Counted from the stretch's first letter, positions 17,324-25,562 are shown. The stretch: 64,000 nt of DNA from JAAXGX01 sp965221595 (GCA_965221595.1 OZ244900.1:3596001-3660000); one strand, 5' to 3'. Notes: a model not told the origin generated them from the sequence alone. A program made the numbers and translations.

Positions 17324-18844
17324 GTGCTGCTGCGTCCCGACGACGAGTACAACCGGCAGCTCGTCGCCAACGTCCACCCGCCCGGGTGGCAGAACCCGCA
17401 GCCGGCGGACCGCTACAACCTGGTGGTGATCGGCGCCGGCACCGCCGGCCTGGTCACCGCGGCCGTGGCTGCCGGGCTGGGCGCCCGCGTGGCCCTGGTC
17501 GAACGCCACCTGATGGGGGGCGACTGCCTCAACGTCGGCTGCGTGCCGTCGAAGGGCCTCGTCGGCGCCGCTCGCGTCTGGGCGGCCGTCGCCCGCGGCC
17601 CCGAGTTCGGGTTGCACGGCCCGGGCCCGCTGCAGCGCGACTTCGGTGCGGTCATGGCCCGCATGCGGCGACTGCGCGCCGGGCTGAGCGGCATCGATTC
17701 GGCGCAGCGCTTCACCGGCCTCGGCGTGGACGTCTTCATCGGTGCCGGCCGCTTCACGGGCCCGGACACCGTCGAGGCCGACGGCGTTCCGCTGCGCTTC
17801 AGTCGAGCCGCCGTCTGCACGGGCGCACGCGCGGCCGTGCCGCCCATCCCGGGCCTCGCCGAGGCAGGCTGCCTGACCAACGAGACGCTGTTCTCGCTGA
17901 CCGAGCGTCCGGCGCGGCTGGCCGTCATCGGCGCCGGACCCATAGGCTGCGAGATGGCCCAGTCGTTCGCACGCTTCGGCACCGAGGTCACGCTGCTCGA
18001 GCAGTTCGCCCGCATCCTGCCGCGCGAGGACCCCGACGCCGCGGCCATCGTGCAGCGGCGCCTGGCGACGGACGGCGTGCGGCTGGCGCTCGACGCCCGC
18101 ATCACGGAGGTCGCGCGCCGCGGGCAGGACAGGCTGGTGCGCTACGCCGCCGGGGGCACCGACCACGAGCTGGCGGTCGACGAAGTACTCGTCGGCGCCG
18201 GCCGGGCGCCCAACGTCGAGGGCCTCGGGCTGGAGGCGGCCGGCGTGGCGTACGACGCGGCAGGAGTGAAAGTCGATGCCCACCTCCGCACGAGCAATCC
18301 CCGGGTCTACGCCGCCGGCGACATCTGTTTCCCCTTCAAGTTCACGCACACCGCCGACGCGCTGGCGCAAATCCTGATCCGGAACGCCCTGTTCCCGCAC
18401 CCCTTCGGTCTCGGCCGCGCCTCGACGGACTCGCTCATCATCCCCTGGTGCACCTACACGGAGCCTGAGATCGCCCACGTCGGCCTGTCCGAGGCCGACG
18501 CCAGGGCCAAGGGCGGCGCCGTGGAGACCTTCACGCAGCCCCTCAGCGAGGTCGACCGGGCGGTCCTCGACGGCGAGGGCGAGGGCTTCGTGCGGGTCCA
18601 CCTGAAGCCGGGCAGCGACCGCATGCTGGGTGCCACGATCGTCGCGAGCCACGCCGGCGACCTGATCAGCGAGATCACCGTGGCGATGCAGGCCGGGGCC
18701 GGTCTCGGCGTCATCGGAAACACGATCCATCCGTACCCCACGCAGGCGGACGCACTCCGCAAGGTGGCGAACCGGTTGCGCCGGGCGCGGTTCTCGGCCG
18801 GTCAGAAGTCGCTGCTCAGCCGCTGGTTCGCCTGGACGCGCTGA
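17324..18844 (+). CDS. Mercuric-reductase-like FAD/NAD(P) disulfide oxidoreductase
   Basis: A 506-residue flavoprotein with GAGTAG (FAD binding, about 37-42), the redox pair Cys68/Cys73 in GGDCLNVGCVPSK, a second dinucleotide motif GAGPIGCEMA, and the FAD motif YAAGDICFPFKFTH. The C-terminus keeps HPYPTQADAL, the family's active-site His region. It lacks an N-terminal HMA metal domain and the paired C-terminal Cys of true MerA, so mercury reduction is unlikely. It starts at GTG 16 bases after msrP and may be co-expressed. Exact substrate unknown. Confidence 0.8.
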   Translation: MLLRPDDEYNRQLVANVHPPGWQNPQPADRYNLVVIGAGTAGLVTAAVAAGLGARVALVERHLMGGDCLNVGCVPSKGLVGAARVWAAVARGPEFGLHGPGPLQRDFGAVMARMRRLRAGLSGIDSAQRFTGLGVDVFIGAGRFTGPDTVEADGVPLRFSRAAVCTGARAAVPPIPGLAEAGCLTNETLFSLTERPARLAVIGAGPIGCEMAQSFARFGTEVTLLEQFARILPREDPDAAAIVQRRLATDGVRLALDARITEVARRGQDRLVRYAAGGTDHELAVDEVLVGAGRAPNVEGLGLEAAGVAYDAAGVKVDAHLRTSNPRVYAAGDICFPFKFTHTADALAQILIRNALFPHPFGLGRASTDSLIIPWCTYTEPEIAHVGLSEADARAKGGAVETFTQPLSEVDRAVLDGEGEGFVRVHLKPGSDRMLGATIVASHAGDLISEITVAMQAGAGLGVIGNTIHPYPTQADALRKVANRLRRARFSAGQKSLLSRWFAWTR

Positions 18845-18899
18845 GGAGAGCGCGTCGGTGGTCGGCGCGACCGTCGGACGGCTCGCCGGCTCGAGGTCG

Positions 18900-19691
18900 T
18901 CACACGCCCAGCAGGCGCGGCAGGGCGGCCACCGAGTCGATCACCGCGCTGGGGCGCACGCCCGCGGCCGCGACATCCCCGGGCCGGAACTTGCCGGTGC
19001 GGACGAGAATGCCGCGGGCGCCGGCGGCCAAGGCACCCCCGACGTCCGAGACGACATCGTCGCCGACGAGCGCCACATCGGCGAGCGGCAGGCGCAGGCC
19101 GGCGGCCGCGGTCTCCAGGAACGCGGCGCTCGGCTTCCCGACGGTTACGGCGGGCCGGCCCGCGGCGTACTCTAGGGCCGCGACGAACGGTCCGGCGTCG
19201 AGCACGAGCCCGTCAGCGGCCCGCCAGTAGCGGTTCTTCTGAAGGGCGAGCAGCGTCGCCCGGTCGCCGAGCTGGTGGAAGGCACGGTTCAGCCGCTCGA
19301 AGGTCCAGGCCGGCCCGAGATCGCCGACGACGACCGCTTCCGGACTGGACTCGTCGATGGTGAAGCGGGCGAACTCGCCCGCGGACGCGGGGGCGACGTG
19401 CAGCGCCACGGTGCGCACGGCGTGCGCTGCGAGCCACGCTGCAGCGGCGAGGGGGGCGGTGAACAGCTCGTCGGCAGCGACCGGCAGGCCCAGGCTCCCC
19501 AGGCGCTCGACCAGGGCCGCACGCGGCTGGCGGGTCGTGTTCGTGACGTAGCGCAGCGCGAGGCCCGCAGCACGCAGACGGGCGACGGCCTCCGCTGCGC
19601 CCGGGATGGGGCGGTCCGCCTCGTAGAGCGTGCCGTCGAGGTCGAGCAGCAGGCCGCGCACGCCGCGCAGCGCCGCGGACTGCGGGGTCAC
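18900..19691 (-). CDS. HAD-superfamily IIA hydrolase (NagD-like phosphatase)
   Basis: A 263-residue cytosolic phosphatase. The nucleophile motif DLDGT lies at 17-21, followed by YVTNTTRQPRAAL, the class-IIA cap, and GDDVVSDVGGALAAGARGILVRTGKF near the end. It resembles the LHPP/NagD subgroup. Its ATG overlaps the macrodomain gene's stop by four bases, so the two are translated together. Confidence 0.85.
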   Translation of the reverse strand: MTPQSAALRGVRGLLLDLDGTLYEADRPIPGAAEAVARLRAAGLALRYVTNTTRQPRAALVERLGSLGLPVAADELFTAPLAAAAWLAAHAVRTVALHVAPASAGEFARFTIDESSPEAVVVGDLGPAWTFERLNRAFHQLGDRATLLALQKNRYWRAADGLVLDAGPFVAALEYAAGRPAVTVGKPSAAFLETAAAGLRLPLADVALVGDDVVSDVGGALAAGARGILVRTGKFRPGDVAAAGVRPSAVIDSVAALPRLLGV

Positions 19692-20296
19692 TTGTGCCCC
19701 GCGAGGGCGGCTTCGTAGGCCGCGCGGACGCGCGGCTCGAAGCAGACGAACCAGACCTGCTCTAGGGTCGGGGCCGACTCGACCGCCCGGCGCGTCTCGC
19801 CGACGGCGATGGCCGCGGCGCGCTCAGGGGGATAACCGTAGACCCCGCAACTGATGGCCGCGAACGCCAGCGTCCGCAGGCTGTGCTCGCGCGCCAAGCC
19901 GAGCGCGGAGCGATAGCAGGCAGCCAGCAGCCCGGCCTCGCCGTGCGTCCCGCCGCGCCATACCGGTCCGACGGCGTGGATCACGAATCGCGCAGGCAGC
20001 CGGTAGCCACGGGTCAGCCGCGCCTCACCGGTCGGGCAGCCCCCGAGCGTGCGGCAGGCCGCCAGCAGCCCGGGACCGGCCGCCCGGTGTATCGCGCCGT
20101 CCACGCCGCCGCCCCCGAGCAGCGTCGTGTTCGCGGCGTTCACGATGGCATCGACGGCAAGCGTCGTGATGTCGGCCGTGGAGATCCGCAGCTGCGCGCC
20201 GCCACCGGCTGGTCCGTCGCTCCCGGATACCGCCGGTGAACCGCTCGCGGACGCGGCGGGAGCGGGACTTGGGATAGGATCGGGCTCGCCATGCAT
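19688..20296 (-). CDS. Macrodomain protein (ADP-ribose-binding, MacroD type)
   Basis: A 202-residue protein. Residues 1-38 are a low-complexity Pro/Ser/Ala tail; the rest is a macrodomain with NAANTTLLGGGGVDGAIHRA, the MacroD loop that binds ADP-ribose, plus AISCGVYGYPP. Members remove ADP-ribose from proteins or deacetylate O-acetyl-ADP-ribose. Its ATG lies in an ATGCAT palindrome whose other strand starts the SelW-like gene, so the two genes overlap head to head by six bases. Confidence 0.85.
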   Translation of the reverse strand: MHGEPDPIPSPAPAASASGSPAVSGSDGPAGGGAQLRISTADITTLAVDAIVNAANTTLLGGGGVDGAIHRAAGPGLLAACRTLGGCPTGEARLTRGYRLPARFVIHAVGPVWRGGTHGEAGLLAACYRSALGLAREHSLRTLAFAAISCGVYGYPPERAAAIAVGETRRAVESAPTLEQVWFVCFEPRVRAAYEAALAGHK

Positions 20297-20533
20297 ATCG
20301 CAATCACCTACTGCACCCGCTGAAAGTACTTGCCCAGGGCTGCCAGTCTGGCAGCCGCGATCAAGGGCGCCGTCGACTGCGAGCCCGAGCTCATCGAGGG
20401 CACCAACGGCGTCTTCGACGTCGTCGCGGACGGCGGCCTGGTGTTCTCCAAGCACCAGGAGGGCCGCTTCCCCGAGACGGACGAGATCCTGGATGCCCTG
20501 CGCGCGTTGGCAGGCGCCGGCACCGGCTCCTGA
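20291..20533 (+). CDS. SelW/Rdx-family selenoprotein (Sec at an in-frame TGA)
   Basis: An 80-residue thioredoxin-like protein if the TGA at 20321-20323 is read as selenocysteine. The sequence begins MHIAITYCTR, then Sec11, then KYLPRAASLAAAI. That gives Cys8-x-x-Sec11 in exactly the place of the CxxC/CxxU redox motif of the Rdx (SelW/SelT/SelH) family. The frame stays open past the TGA and keeps the family's later blocks (LIEGTNGVFDV, LVFSKHQEGRFPE). A hairpin with GU in its loop lies 14 bases after the TGA. A conventional caller would start at the TTG at 20330 or miss the gene. A TAGGAT box lies ten bases before the ATG. The role is thiol redox; the partner is unknown. Confidence 0.85.
20338..20356 (+). 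promoter_or_regulatory. SECIS-like hairpin in the SelW-like gene
   Basis: GGCTGCCA pairs perfectly with TGGCAGCC around the loop GTC. The loop GU is 23-24 bases after the TGA, inside the range for bacterial SECIS elements, and stem and loop resemble the CAGGUCUG apex of E. coli fdhF. GCCC at 20332 and GGGC at 20365 could extend the stem. Confidence 0.7.
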
Positions 20534-20586
20534 CCTGCCTGCGGCGGCGTCTGCGGACTTGCGGCCGGTCGGCGCGCAGCCGCGGG

Positions 20587-22476
20587 TCAGGCCTGCGGCG
20601 CCGCCGGCCGCGAGCCGGCGTAGCGGCGGACGGCCGCGACGATGTGCGCCGCCGAGATGCCGTAGCGCTCCAGCAACTCGCGGGGCTTGCCGCTGCGGGG
20701 CACGTCGCGCACAGCCAAGCGGCATACCGCGATGTCCTGCGCCGCGACCGCCTCGCTGACGGCGTCGCCGAGACCGCCGGCCGCGTAGTGGTCCTCCACG
20801 GTGATGAGCCGCCGCCCGGTGCGCAGGCCGGCGCGGACCAGGGTGGCCGCGTCGATCGGCTGCACCGAGTATGCATCGATCACGCCGATGCTGATCCCCG
20901 CCTGCCGCAACTGCCGGTAGGCCGCGCGCGCCTCGAACACGGTGACGCCCGCAGCGACGACAGTGGCCACGTCGTCCGCGCTCTCGTGCAGGATCTGCGA
21001 GCCGCCGATGTCGAAACGCTCCGCGTTCGTGTAGATGACCTCCGTCTTGGGACGGCTCGTGCGCAGGTACACCATGCCCTGGTGGGCGGCGGCGGCCGCC
21101 ACCAGGCGCTCGCAGCTCACCGCGTCGCACGGGTACAGCACGGCGCAGCCCGGCACGCTGCGCATCATCGCCAGGTCCTCGAGCGCCATCTGCGACGGGC
21201 CGTCCTCGCCTATCGACACGCCCGCGTGCGAGCCCGCGAACTTGATGTTCGCCTTCTCGCCGCCTATGCCGGCCATGCGGATGAAGTCCGACGCGCGCGT
21301 CAGGAAGCAGGCGAAGGTCGACGGGAACGGAATCGCGCCGCGGCTGGCCAGACCGGCCGCGGCACCGGTCATCACCTGTTCGGCGATGTGCGTCTCGTAG
21401 AAGCGGTCGCCGTGTGCCTGCTCGAACTTCCCGCTGAAGGTCGAGTTGGCCACATCGGCGTCGAGCGCCACCACCCGCGGGTCGGCGGCCCCCAGCGCCG
21501 CCAGCGCCGTGCCGTAGGCCTCGCGCGTGGCCACCAGTGCGCCCGGCTCGTAGCGCGGCTCCGGCAGCGCCGGCCCGGCTGGCGGCGGCGGCGTTCGACG
21601 CACCGGCGGCGGCGGGATGGGCGGGCGGTCCGCACCGGCAACCAGTTGCCCCTCCAGCTCGGCGAGCGCGCGATCCAGCTCGGCGCCGCCGGGGATGGCC
21701 TTGCCGTGCCACCCGTCGCGGCCCTCCATCAGCGTGACGCCCTTGCCCTTCAGCGTGCGGGCCAGGATGACCGTGGGGCGTCCGGCCGTGCGGCGAGCCT
21801 CCGCCAGGGCATCCAGCAGGGCGCCGTGATCGTGTCCGTCAACCACCAGGGCGTGCCACCCGAAGGCCCGCCAGCGCCGCGCGTAGGCCTCCATGTCGTG
21901 GCCCCACTGGGTCGGCCGGCTCTGGCCGAAGCAGTTGACGTCGGTAATCACGCACAGGTTGTCGAGCCCGAACTTCTCCCCCGCCTGCGCCGCCTCCCAG
22001 ACCGATCCCTCGGCCGACTCGCCGTCGCCGATCAGCACGTAGGTGCGATAATCCGAACCGACGCGGCGGGCGTTGAGGGCAATGCCGATCGCCGCGCAGA
22101 TGCCCTGCCCGAGCGAGCCGGTCGCCACGTCGACGAACGGCAGCCGCGGCGTGGGATGCCCCTCCAGGTCGCAGTCGAGCTTGCGGAGCGAGCGCAGCGC
22201 CTCGTGCGTCAGGAAGCCGGCTTCCGCCCATGCGGCGTACAGCAGCGGCGCCGCGTGGCCCTTCGACAACACGAAGCGGTCGTTGTCGTCGTGCTGTGGA
22301 TTCTGCGGGTCGAATCGCATCTCGGCGAAGAACAGGGTGGCGACGATGTCGGCGGCCGAACAGCAGCTCGATGGATGGCCGCTGCCGGCTTCGGATGTAG
22401 CCCGGACGGACTCGAGGCGGAGCCGGGCGGCGATGGTCTGCAGCGCGGGAACGAGTGACGACCTGTCGGGGGACAC
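20587..22476 (-). CDS. tkt: Transketolase
   Basis: Moves two-carbon units between sugar phosphates in the pentose-phosphate and Calvin-type pathways, using thiamine diphosphate. The 629-residue single chain has GSGHPSS near the N-terminus, the TPP motif GDGESAEGSVWEA, the pyrimidine-domain stretch VALDADVANSTFSGKF, and a C-terminal domain. It resembles the metazoan-like/archaeal-subunit-fused form rather than E. coli TktA. The GTG at 22476 is chosen because GGAGG lies four bases before it; an upstream GTG at 22503 lacks such a site. Confidence 0.9.
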   Translation of the reverse strand: MSPDRSSLVPALQTIAARLRLESVRATSEAGSGHPSSCCSAADIVATLFFAEMRFDPQNPQHDDNDRFVLSKGHAAPLLYAAWAEAGFLTHEALRSLRKLDCDLEGHPTPRLPFVDVATGSLGQGICAAIGIALNARRVGSDYRTYVLIGDGESAEGSVWEAAQAGEKFGLDNLCVITDVNCFGQSRPTQWGHDMEAYARRWRAFGWHALVVDGHDHGALLDALAEARRTAGRPTVILARTLKGKGVTLMEGRDGWHGKAIPGGAELDRALAELEGQLVAGADRPPIPPPPVRRTPPPPAGPALPEPRYEPGALVATREAYGTALAALGAADPRVVALDADVANSTFSGKFEQAHGDRFYETHIAEQVMTGAAAGLASRGAIPFPSTFACFLTRASDFIRMAGIGGEKANIKFAGSHAGVSIGEDGPSQMALEDLAMMRSVPGCAVLYPCDAVSCERLVAAAAAHQGMVYLRTSRPKTEVIYTNAERFDIGGSQILHESADDVATVVAAGVTVFEARAAYRQLRQAGISIGVIDAYSVQPIDAATLVRAGLRTGRRLITVEDHYAAGGLGDAVSEAVAAQDIAVCRLAVRDVPRSGKPRELLERYGISAAHIVAAVRRYAGSRPAAPQA

Positions 22477-22522
22477 GACACCTCCGGTAGCGGAGTCTAG
22501 CACGCGGGCGCCTCGGCCCCGG

Positions 22523-24007
22523 CTACTCCTGAAGCTCCAGCGCCGCCAGCGCCCACGGGGCTGCGTCCACGCCCCGCCCGCGGGCCTCGGGCAGCAGCGA
22601 CTCGAGCGTCGCCGCGGCGCGCGCCCGGAAATCGTCCGCGCCAGTCAGGCGACCCAGACGCGCCAGCACGCGCACCGCCGTGCAGTTGACGGCAAACGGC
22701 CGGAGCGGCTCCCGCAGCAGACCGACATCGTCGTCGGCAACCACCCGGTCGACGAAGCCGCCGCGCGGCGCATCCCACAGCTCGCGGAGGCAGAAGCGCA
22801 TGAGCTCCTGCGCCAGGTCGAGGTACACGTCGCGCCCGGTGGCGCCGTACAAGTCGAGCAGCGCGTCGCTCACCGCCACCTGGTCGGCGAGCAGCCCACG
22901 CGCGATCTCACCATCGCCGACGGCGTGCGCGATGCCGCCGCCCCGCTCGTACGTCTCCCCGGCCACGCGCTCGAGCGAGTCGACCGCGAACTCGATCAGC
23001 GACGAATCGCCGAACACCTCGGCGGCGCGCAGCAACGCCGCGGCCGTGCGGGCGGTCCCGGCCGCGTACACGGAGCGGTCGACCCGCGGACCCCGCAGCC
23101 GACCCCGCGCGGCGATCGAGGCTGCGTAGTAGTCGTCGTCGGCGTACTGGCTGGCGAAGAACCCCCCGGCAGCGCGGTCCGCCAGCGTCCGGACGACGTA
23201 CCGGAGGAGGTGCGCAGCCCGCTCCCGGTAGCGCGGCTCGCCGAGCACCCGCCAGCCCTCGAGCAGGAGATCGAGCACGCCGGCATTGACATCCAGCAGC
23301 TTCTCCACGTGCGGAGCCGTCCAGTCGCGCGCTGCGCAGTAGCGGAAGACGCCGCCGTCCACGTCGTCGTACAGGCCGCTCCAGCCGATGGCATCGAGCG
23401 TTCGCGACGCGGCCTCGCGAAGCGGCCTGCCGGCAGCCCCCGACCGCCGCAGCGCGAACCGCACCGCCGACGCGTGCACCTGCTTCGGCGCGGTGCCGAA
23501 GCCCCCGTGCCGCGGATCGAACCGCTCCAGGAGATGCTGCTCGAGCCAGCGCTCGAAGTCCGCAGGGCTGTCGCGCGATTCTGGCGCGCAATCGGCCGGC
23601 GGCTTGCGCGGCGAGCCGACCTCGCCGTGCCGGCGTGCGAACGCCGCGGCCACGCGCTCGAGCAGCGTCGCCATCCGGGCGGCGTCGACGTAGGTCTCGC
23701 CACCCAGCACGCGGCCCGCCGGCGTGAGGAACACCGTCGTCGGCCAGCCGCCCAGGTGGTAGCGCTCGCTGATGTCGGGGCGCCGGTCGGCGTCGACCCG
23801 CACGGGCACGAATGCACGCTCGACCAGGCGGCACACACCGGGATCCTGGTACGTCGTGCGGCCCATCTCGGCACTCCACCGGCACCAGGCAGCGCCGATG
23901 TGCAGCAGAACGGGCGCCTGCTCGGCCCGGGCGCGGGCGAACGCGGCGGCGCTCCAGGGCAGCCAGGCCACCGGGCCGCAGGCGCCGGCAGCGGCGGTGG
24001 GCTCCAC
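22523..24007 (-). CDS. DUF255 thioredoxin-domain protein (YyaL/spermatogenesis-associated 20-like, short)
   Basis: A 494-residue protein with an N-terminal thioredoxin-like DUF255 domain and a C-terminal alpha/alpha toroid like that of glycan epimerases. The family motif CHWCH is here Cys42-Arg-Trp-Ser45, so only one Cys remains and disulfide exchange is unlikely. Homologues are longer (about 680 residues), so the chain is shortened. Start GTG at 24007, only eight bases from a palindromic -10 box. Its 3' end is 47 bases before the transketolase start, so the two may be co-transcribed. Confidence 0.75.
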   Translation of the reverse strand: MEPTAAAGACGPVAWLPWSAAAFARARAEQAPVLLHIGAAWCRWSAEMGRTTYQDPGVCRLVERAFVPVRVDADRRPDISERYHLGGWPTTVFLTPAGRVLGGETYVDAARMATLLERVAAAFARRHGEVGSPRKPPADCAPESRDSPADFERWLEQHLLERFDPRHGGFGTAPKQVHASAVRFALRRSGAAGRPLREAASRTLDAIGWSGLYDDVDGGVFRYCAARDWTAPHVEKLLDVNAGVLDLLLEGWRVLGEPRYRERAAHLLRYVVRTLADRAAGGFFASQYADDDYYAASIAARGRLRGPRVDRSVYAAGTARTAAALLRAAEVFGDSSLIEFAVDSLERVAGETYERGGGIAHAVGDGEIARGLLADQVAVSDALLDLYGATGRDVYLDLAQELMRFCLRELWDAPRGGFVDRVVADDDVGLLREPLRPFAVNCTAVRVLARLGRLTGADDFRARAAATLESLLPEARGRGVDAAPWALAALELQE

Positions 24008-24012
24008 GACGG

Positions 24013-24026
24013 CCGATTATAATCGG
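24013..24026. promoter_or_regulatory. Palindromic -10 element between divergent genes
   Basis: CCGATTATAATCGG is a perfect 14-bp palindrome that holds TATAAT on both strands (24018-24023 plus, 24021-24016 minus). It sits between the DUF255 gene (start 24007, minus) and the isocitrate dehydrogenase gene (start 24042, plus), so one site may fire in both directions. It could alternatively be an operator. Confidence 0.5.
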
Positions 24027-24041
24027 CGGCAAGCGCGGAGC

Positions 24042-25058
24042 ATGGCACACCGGATCACTCTCATTCCAGGCGACGGCATCGGGCCGGAAGTAACCGCTGC
24101 GGTCGTGCAGTTGCTGGGCCGGTCCGGGTTGGACATCGAGTGGGACCGCGAGCTGGCGGGCGCGGGCGCGGTCGACCGCCACGGGGAACCGCTGCCCCGG
24201 CGCGTCCTGGACTCGATCCTTCGCAACCGGGTCGCGCTCAAGGGCCCGGTCGGCACCCCGATCGGCGCCGGCTTCCCGAGCGTCAACGTCGAGATCCGCC
24301 GCGCGCTCGAACTCTACGCGAACCTGCGGCCGGTGGCTTCGCTGCCGGGCCTGACCACCCGCTTCGACCACGTCGACCTGGTCGTCATCCGCGAGAACAC
24401 CGAGGATCTGTACTCCGGCCTCGAGCACGAGGTCGTGCCCGGGGTCGTCGAGTCGCTGAAGGTCATCACCGCCCAGGCGTCCGAGCGCATCGCCCGCTTC
24501 GCGTTCTCGTACGCCCAGGGCCGGGGCCGCCGCCAGGTGACCGCCGTGCACAAGGCCAACATCATGAAGCTGGGCGACGGGCTGTTCCTCGATTCGGTCC
24601 GCAAGGTGGCGCAGGACCACCAGGACATCGAGTACGCCGAGCGCATCGTCGACGCCACCTGCATGCAGCTCGTGCTGGACCCGGGGCAGTTCGACGTCCT
24701 GCTGCTGCCGAACCTGTACGGCGACATCGTGTCCGACCTGTGCGCGGGACTGGTAGGGGGCCTCGGGCTCGTGCCGTCGGCCAACCTCGGCGAAGACCTC
24801 GCCGTCTTCGAGGCGGTGCACGGCACCGCGCCCGACCTCGCCGGGCAGGGCCTGGCGAACCCGACGGCGCTGCTGCAGTCGGCCCTGCTGATGCTGCGCT
24901 ACCTGAACGAGGACGAGACGGCCGCCCGCCTCTTCACGGCGCTGGAGCGGGTGCTAGCCGATGGCCGGGTGCGGACCCCCGACCTGGGCGGCACCGCCAC
25001 CACGCGCGAGTTCACCGATGCCATCGCGCAGCAGATGGAAGTCAGTCTGCCTCTGTGA
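24042..25058 (+). CDS. NAD-type isocitrate/isopropylmalate dehydrogenase family protein
   Basis: A 338-residue beta-decarboxylating dehydrogenase, best read as the NAD-dependent isocitrate dehydrogenase of the TCA cycle (homologue of eukaryotic IDH3). Seen: IPGDGIGPEV at the N-terminus, VIRENTEDLYSGLEH (the phosphorylation-loop region typical of isocitrate enzymes), VHKANIMKLGDG, LLLPNLYGDIVSDLCAG (metal-binding Asp residues) and EAVHGTAPD. Isopropylmalate dehydrogenase is less likely given the ENTEDLYSG motif. Its last 17 bases overlap the 3' end of the OsmC gene. Confidence 0.88.
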   Translation: MAHRITLIPGDGIGPEVTAAVVQLLGRSGLDIEWDRELAGAGAVDRHGEPLPRRVLDSILRNRVALKGPVGTPIGAGFPSVNVEIRRALELYANLRPVASLPGLTTRFDHVDLVVIRENTEDLYSGLEHEVVPGVVESLKVITAQASERIARFAFSYAQGRGRRQVTAVHKANIMKLGDGLFLDSVRKVAQDHQDIEYAERIVDATCMQLVLDPGQFDVLLLPNLYGDIVSDLCAGLVGGLGLVPSANLGEDLAVFEAVHGTAPDLAGQGLANPTALLQSALLMLRYLNEDETAARLFTALERVLADGRVRTPDLGGTATTREFTDAIAQQMEVSLPL

Positions 25059-25509
25059 TGGCCGCCTGGATATCGACGTCGATGCAGCCCCGCACGGTGT
25101 TGTAGGCCGGGCAGCCAGCCGGGTGCCGGGCCACGGCCCGCTCGGCCGCCGCGCGCTTGTCGGGCGGCACCGCCAGCTGGTAGCGCACGCGCATGCGCGT
25201 GACGCGCAGTACCTTGTCGATCGCCTCGACGTCGCCTTCGACCGTGGCGGAAATGCGGTCGGGCGTGGCCGGTATGTCGCGCACCTCCAGTGCGCGTGCA
25301 AGGGTGCCGAGCAGTCAGGCACCCACGGCCGCGACTAGGTGATCGAGCGTCGCGGGGACTTCCTCGTCCGGCTCCACGCCGTAGAACTTCTTGATGCCGC
25401 CATGGACACCGAAGCGGATTGGCGTGTCGAAATTCTCGAGAAACGCCTCCCGGATGGGGCCCTTGACGCGCTCGATGCGCAGGCGACTCGTGTGCACCAG
25501 ATCTCCCAT
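25042..25509 (-). CDS. OsmC-family selenoprotein (Sec at an in-frame TGA)
   Basis: A 155-residue peroxide-reductase-type protein if the TGA at 25317-25315 is read as Sec65. Upstream residues end ATLDHLVAAVGA and downstream ones continue LLGTLARALEVRDIPATPDR. OsmC/Ohr proteins have their peroxidatic Cys exactly between these blocks, in the AAxGxC-L helix. The second catalytic Cys is kept at 133 in HPAGCPAYNTVRG. The frame is fully open on both sides, and a hairpin follows the TGA at bacterial SECIS distance. Standard calling would give two fragments, 25315-25509 and 25042-25284. GGGAGG precedes the ATG. Likely role: reduction of organic hydroperoxides. Confidence 0.88.
25278..25296 (-). promoter_or_regulatory. 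SECIS-like hairpin in the OsmC gene
   Basis: On the minus strand CGCGCAC pairs with GTGCGCG around the loop TGGAG (or GGA with a U-G closing pair). The loop Gs are 27-28 bases after the TGA, within the bacterial SECIS window, and a G early in the loop is the main conserved feature. Confidence 0.65.
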
Positions 25510-25562
25510 GCTGCCTCCCTTCGACGCCCGGGACCTGCCCTCGACCTATCCTGCGGGGATGC

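Noticed and set aside
17324..18844. True mercuric reductase (merA)
   Set aside because: No HMA domain, no C-terminal Cys pair, and no mer operon partners nearby.
20330..20533. A 67-residue gene starting at TTG 20330
   Set aside because: The frame continues upstream through a TGA to a good ATG at 20291 and only then matches the Rdx family; the short version lacks the redox motif.
25042..25284. An 80-residue gene starting at GTG 25284 as a separate protein
   Set aside because: It is the C-terminal half of OsmC and joins the upstream half across a single TGA at the catalytic position.
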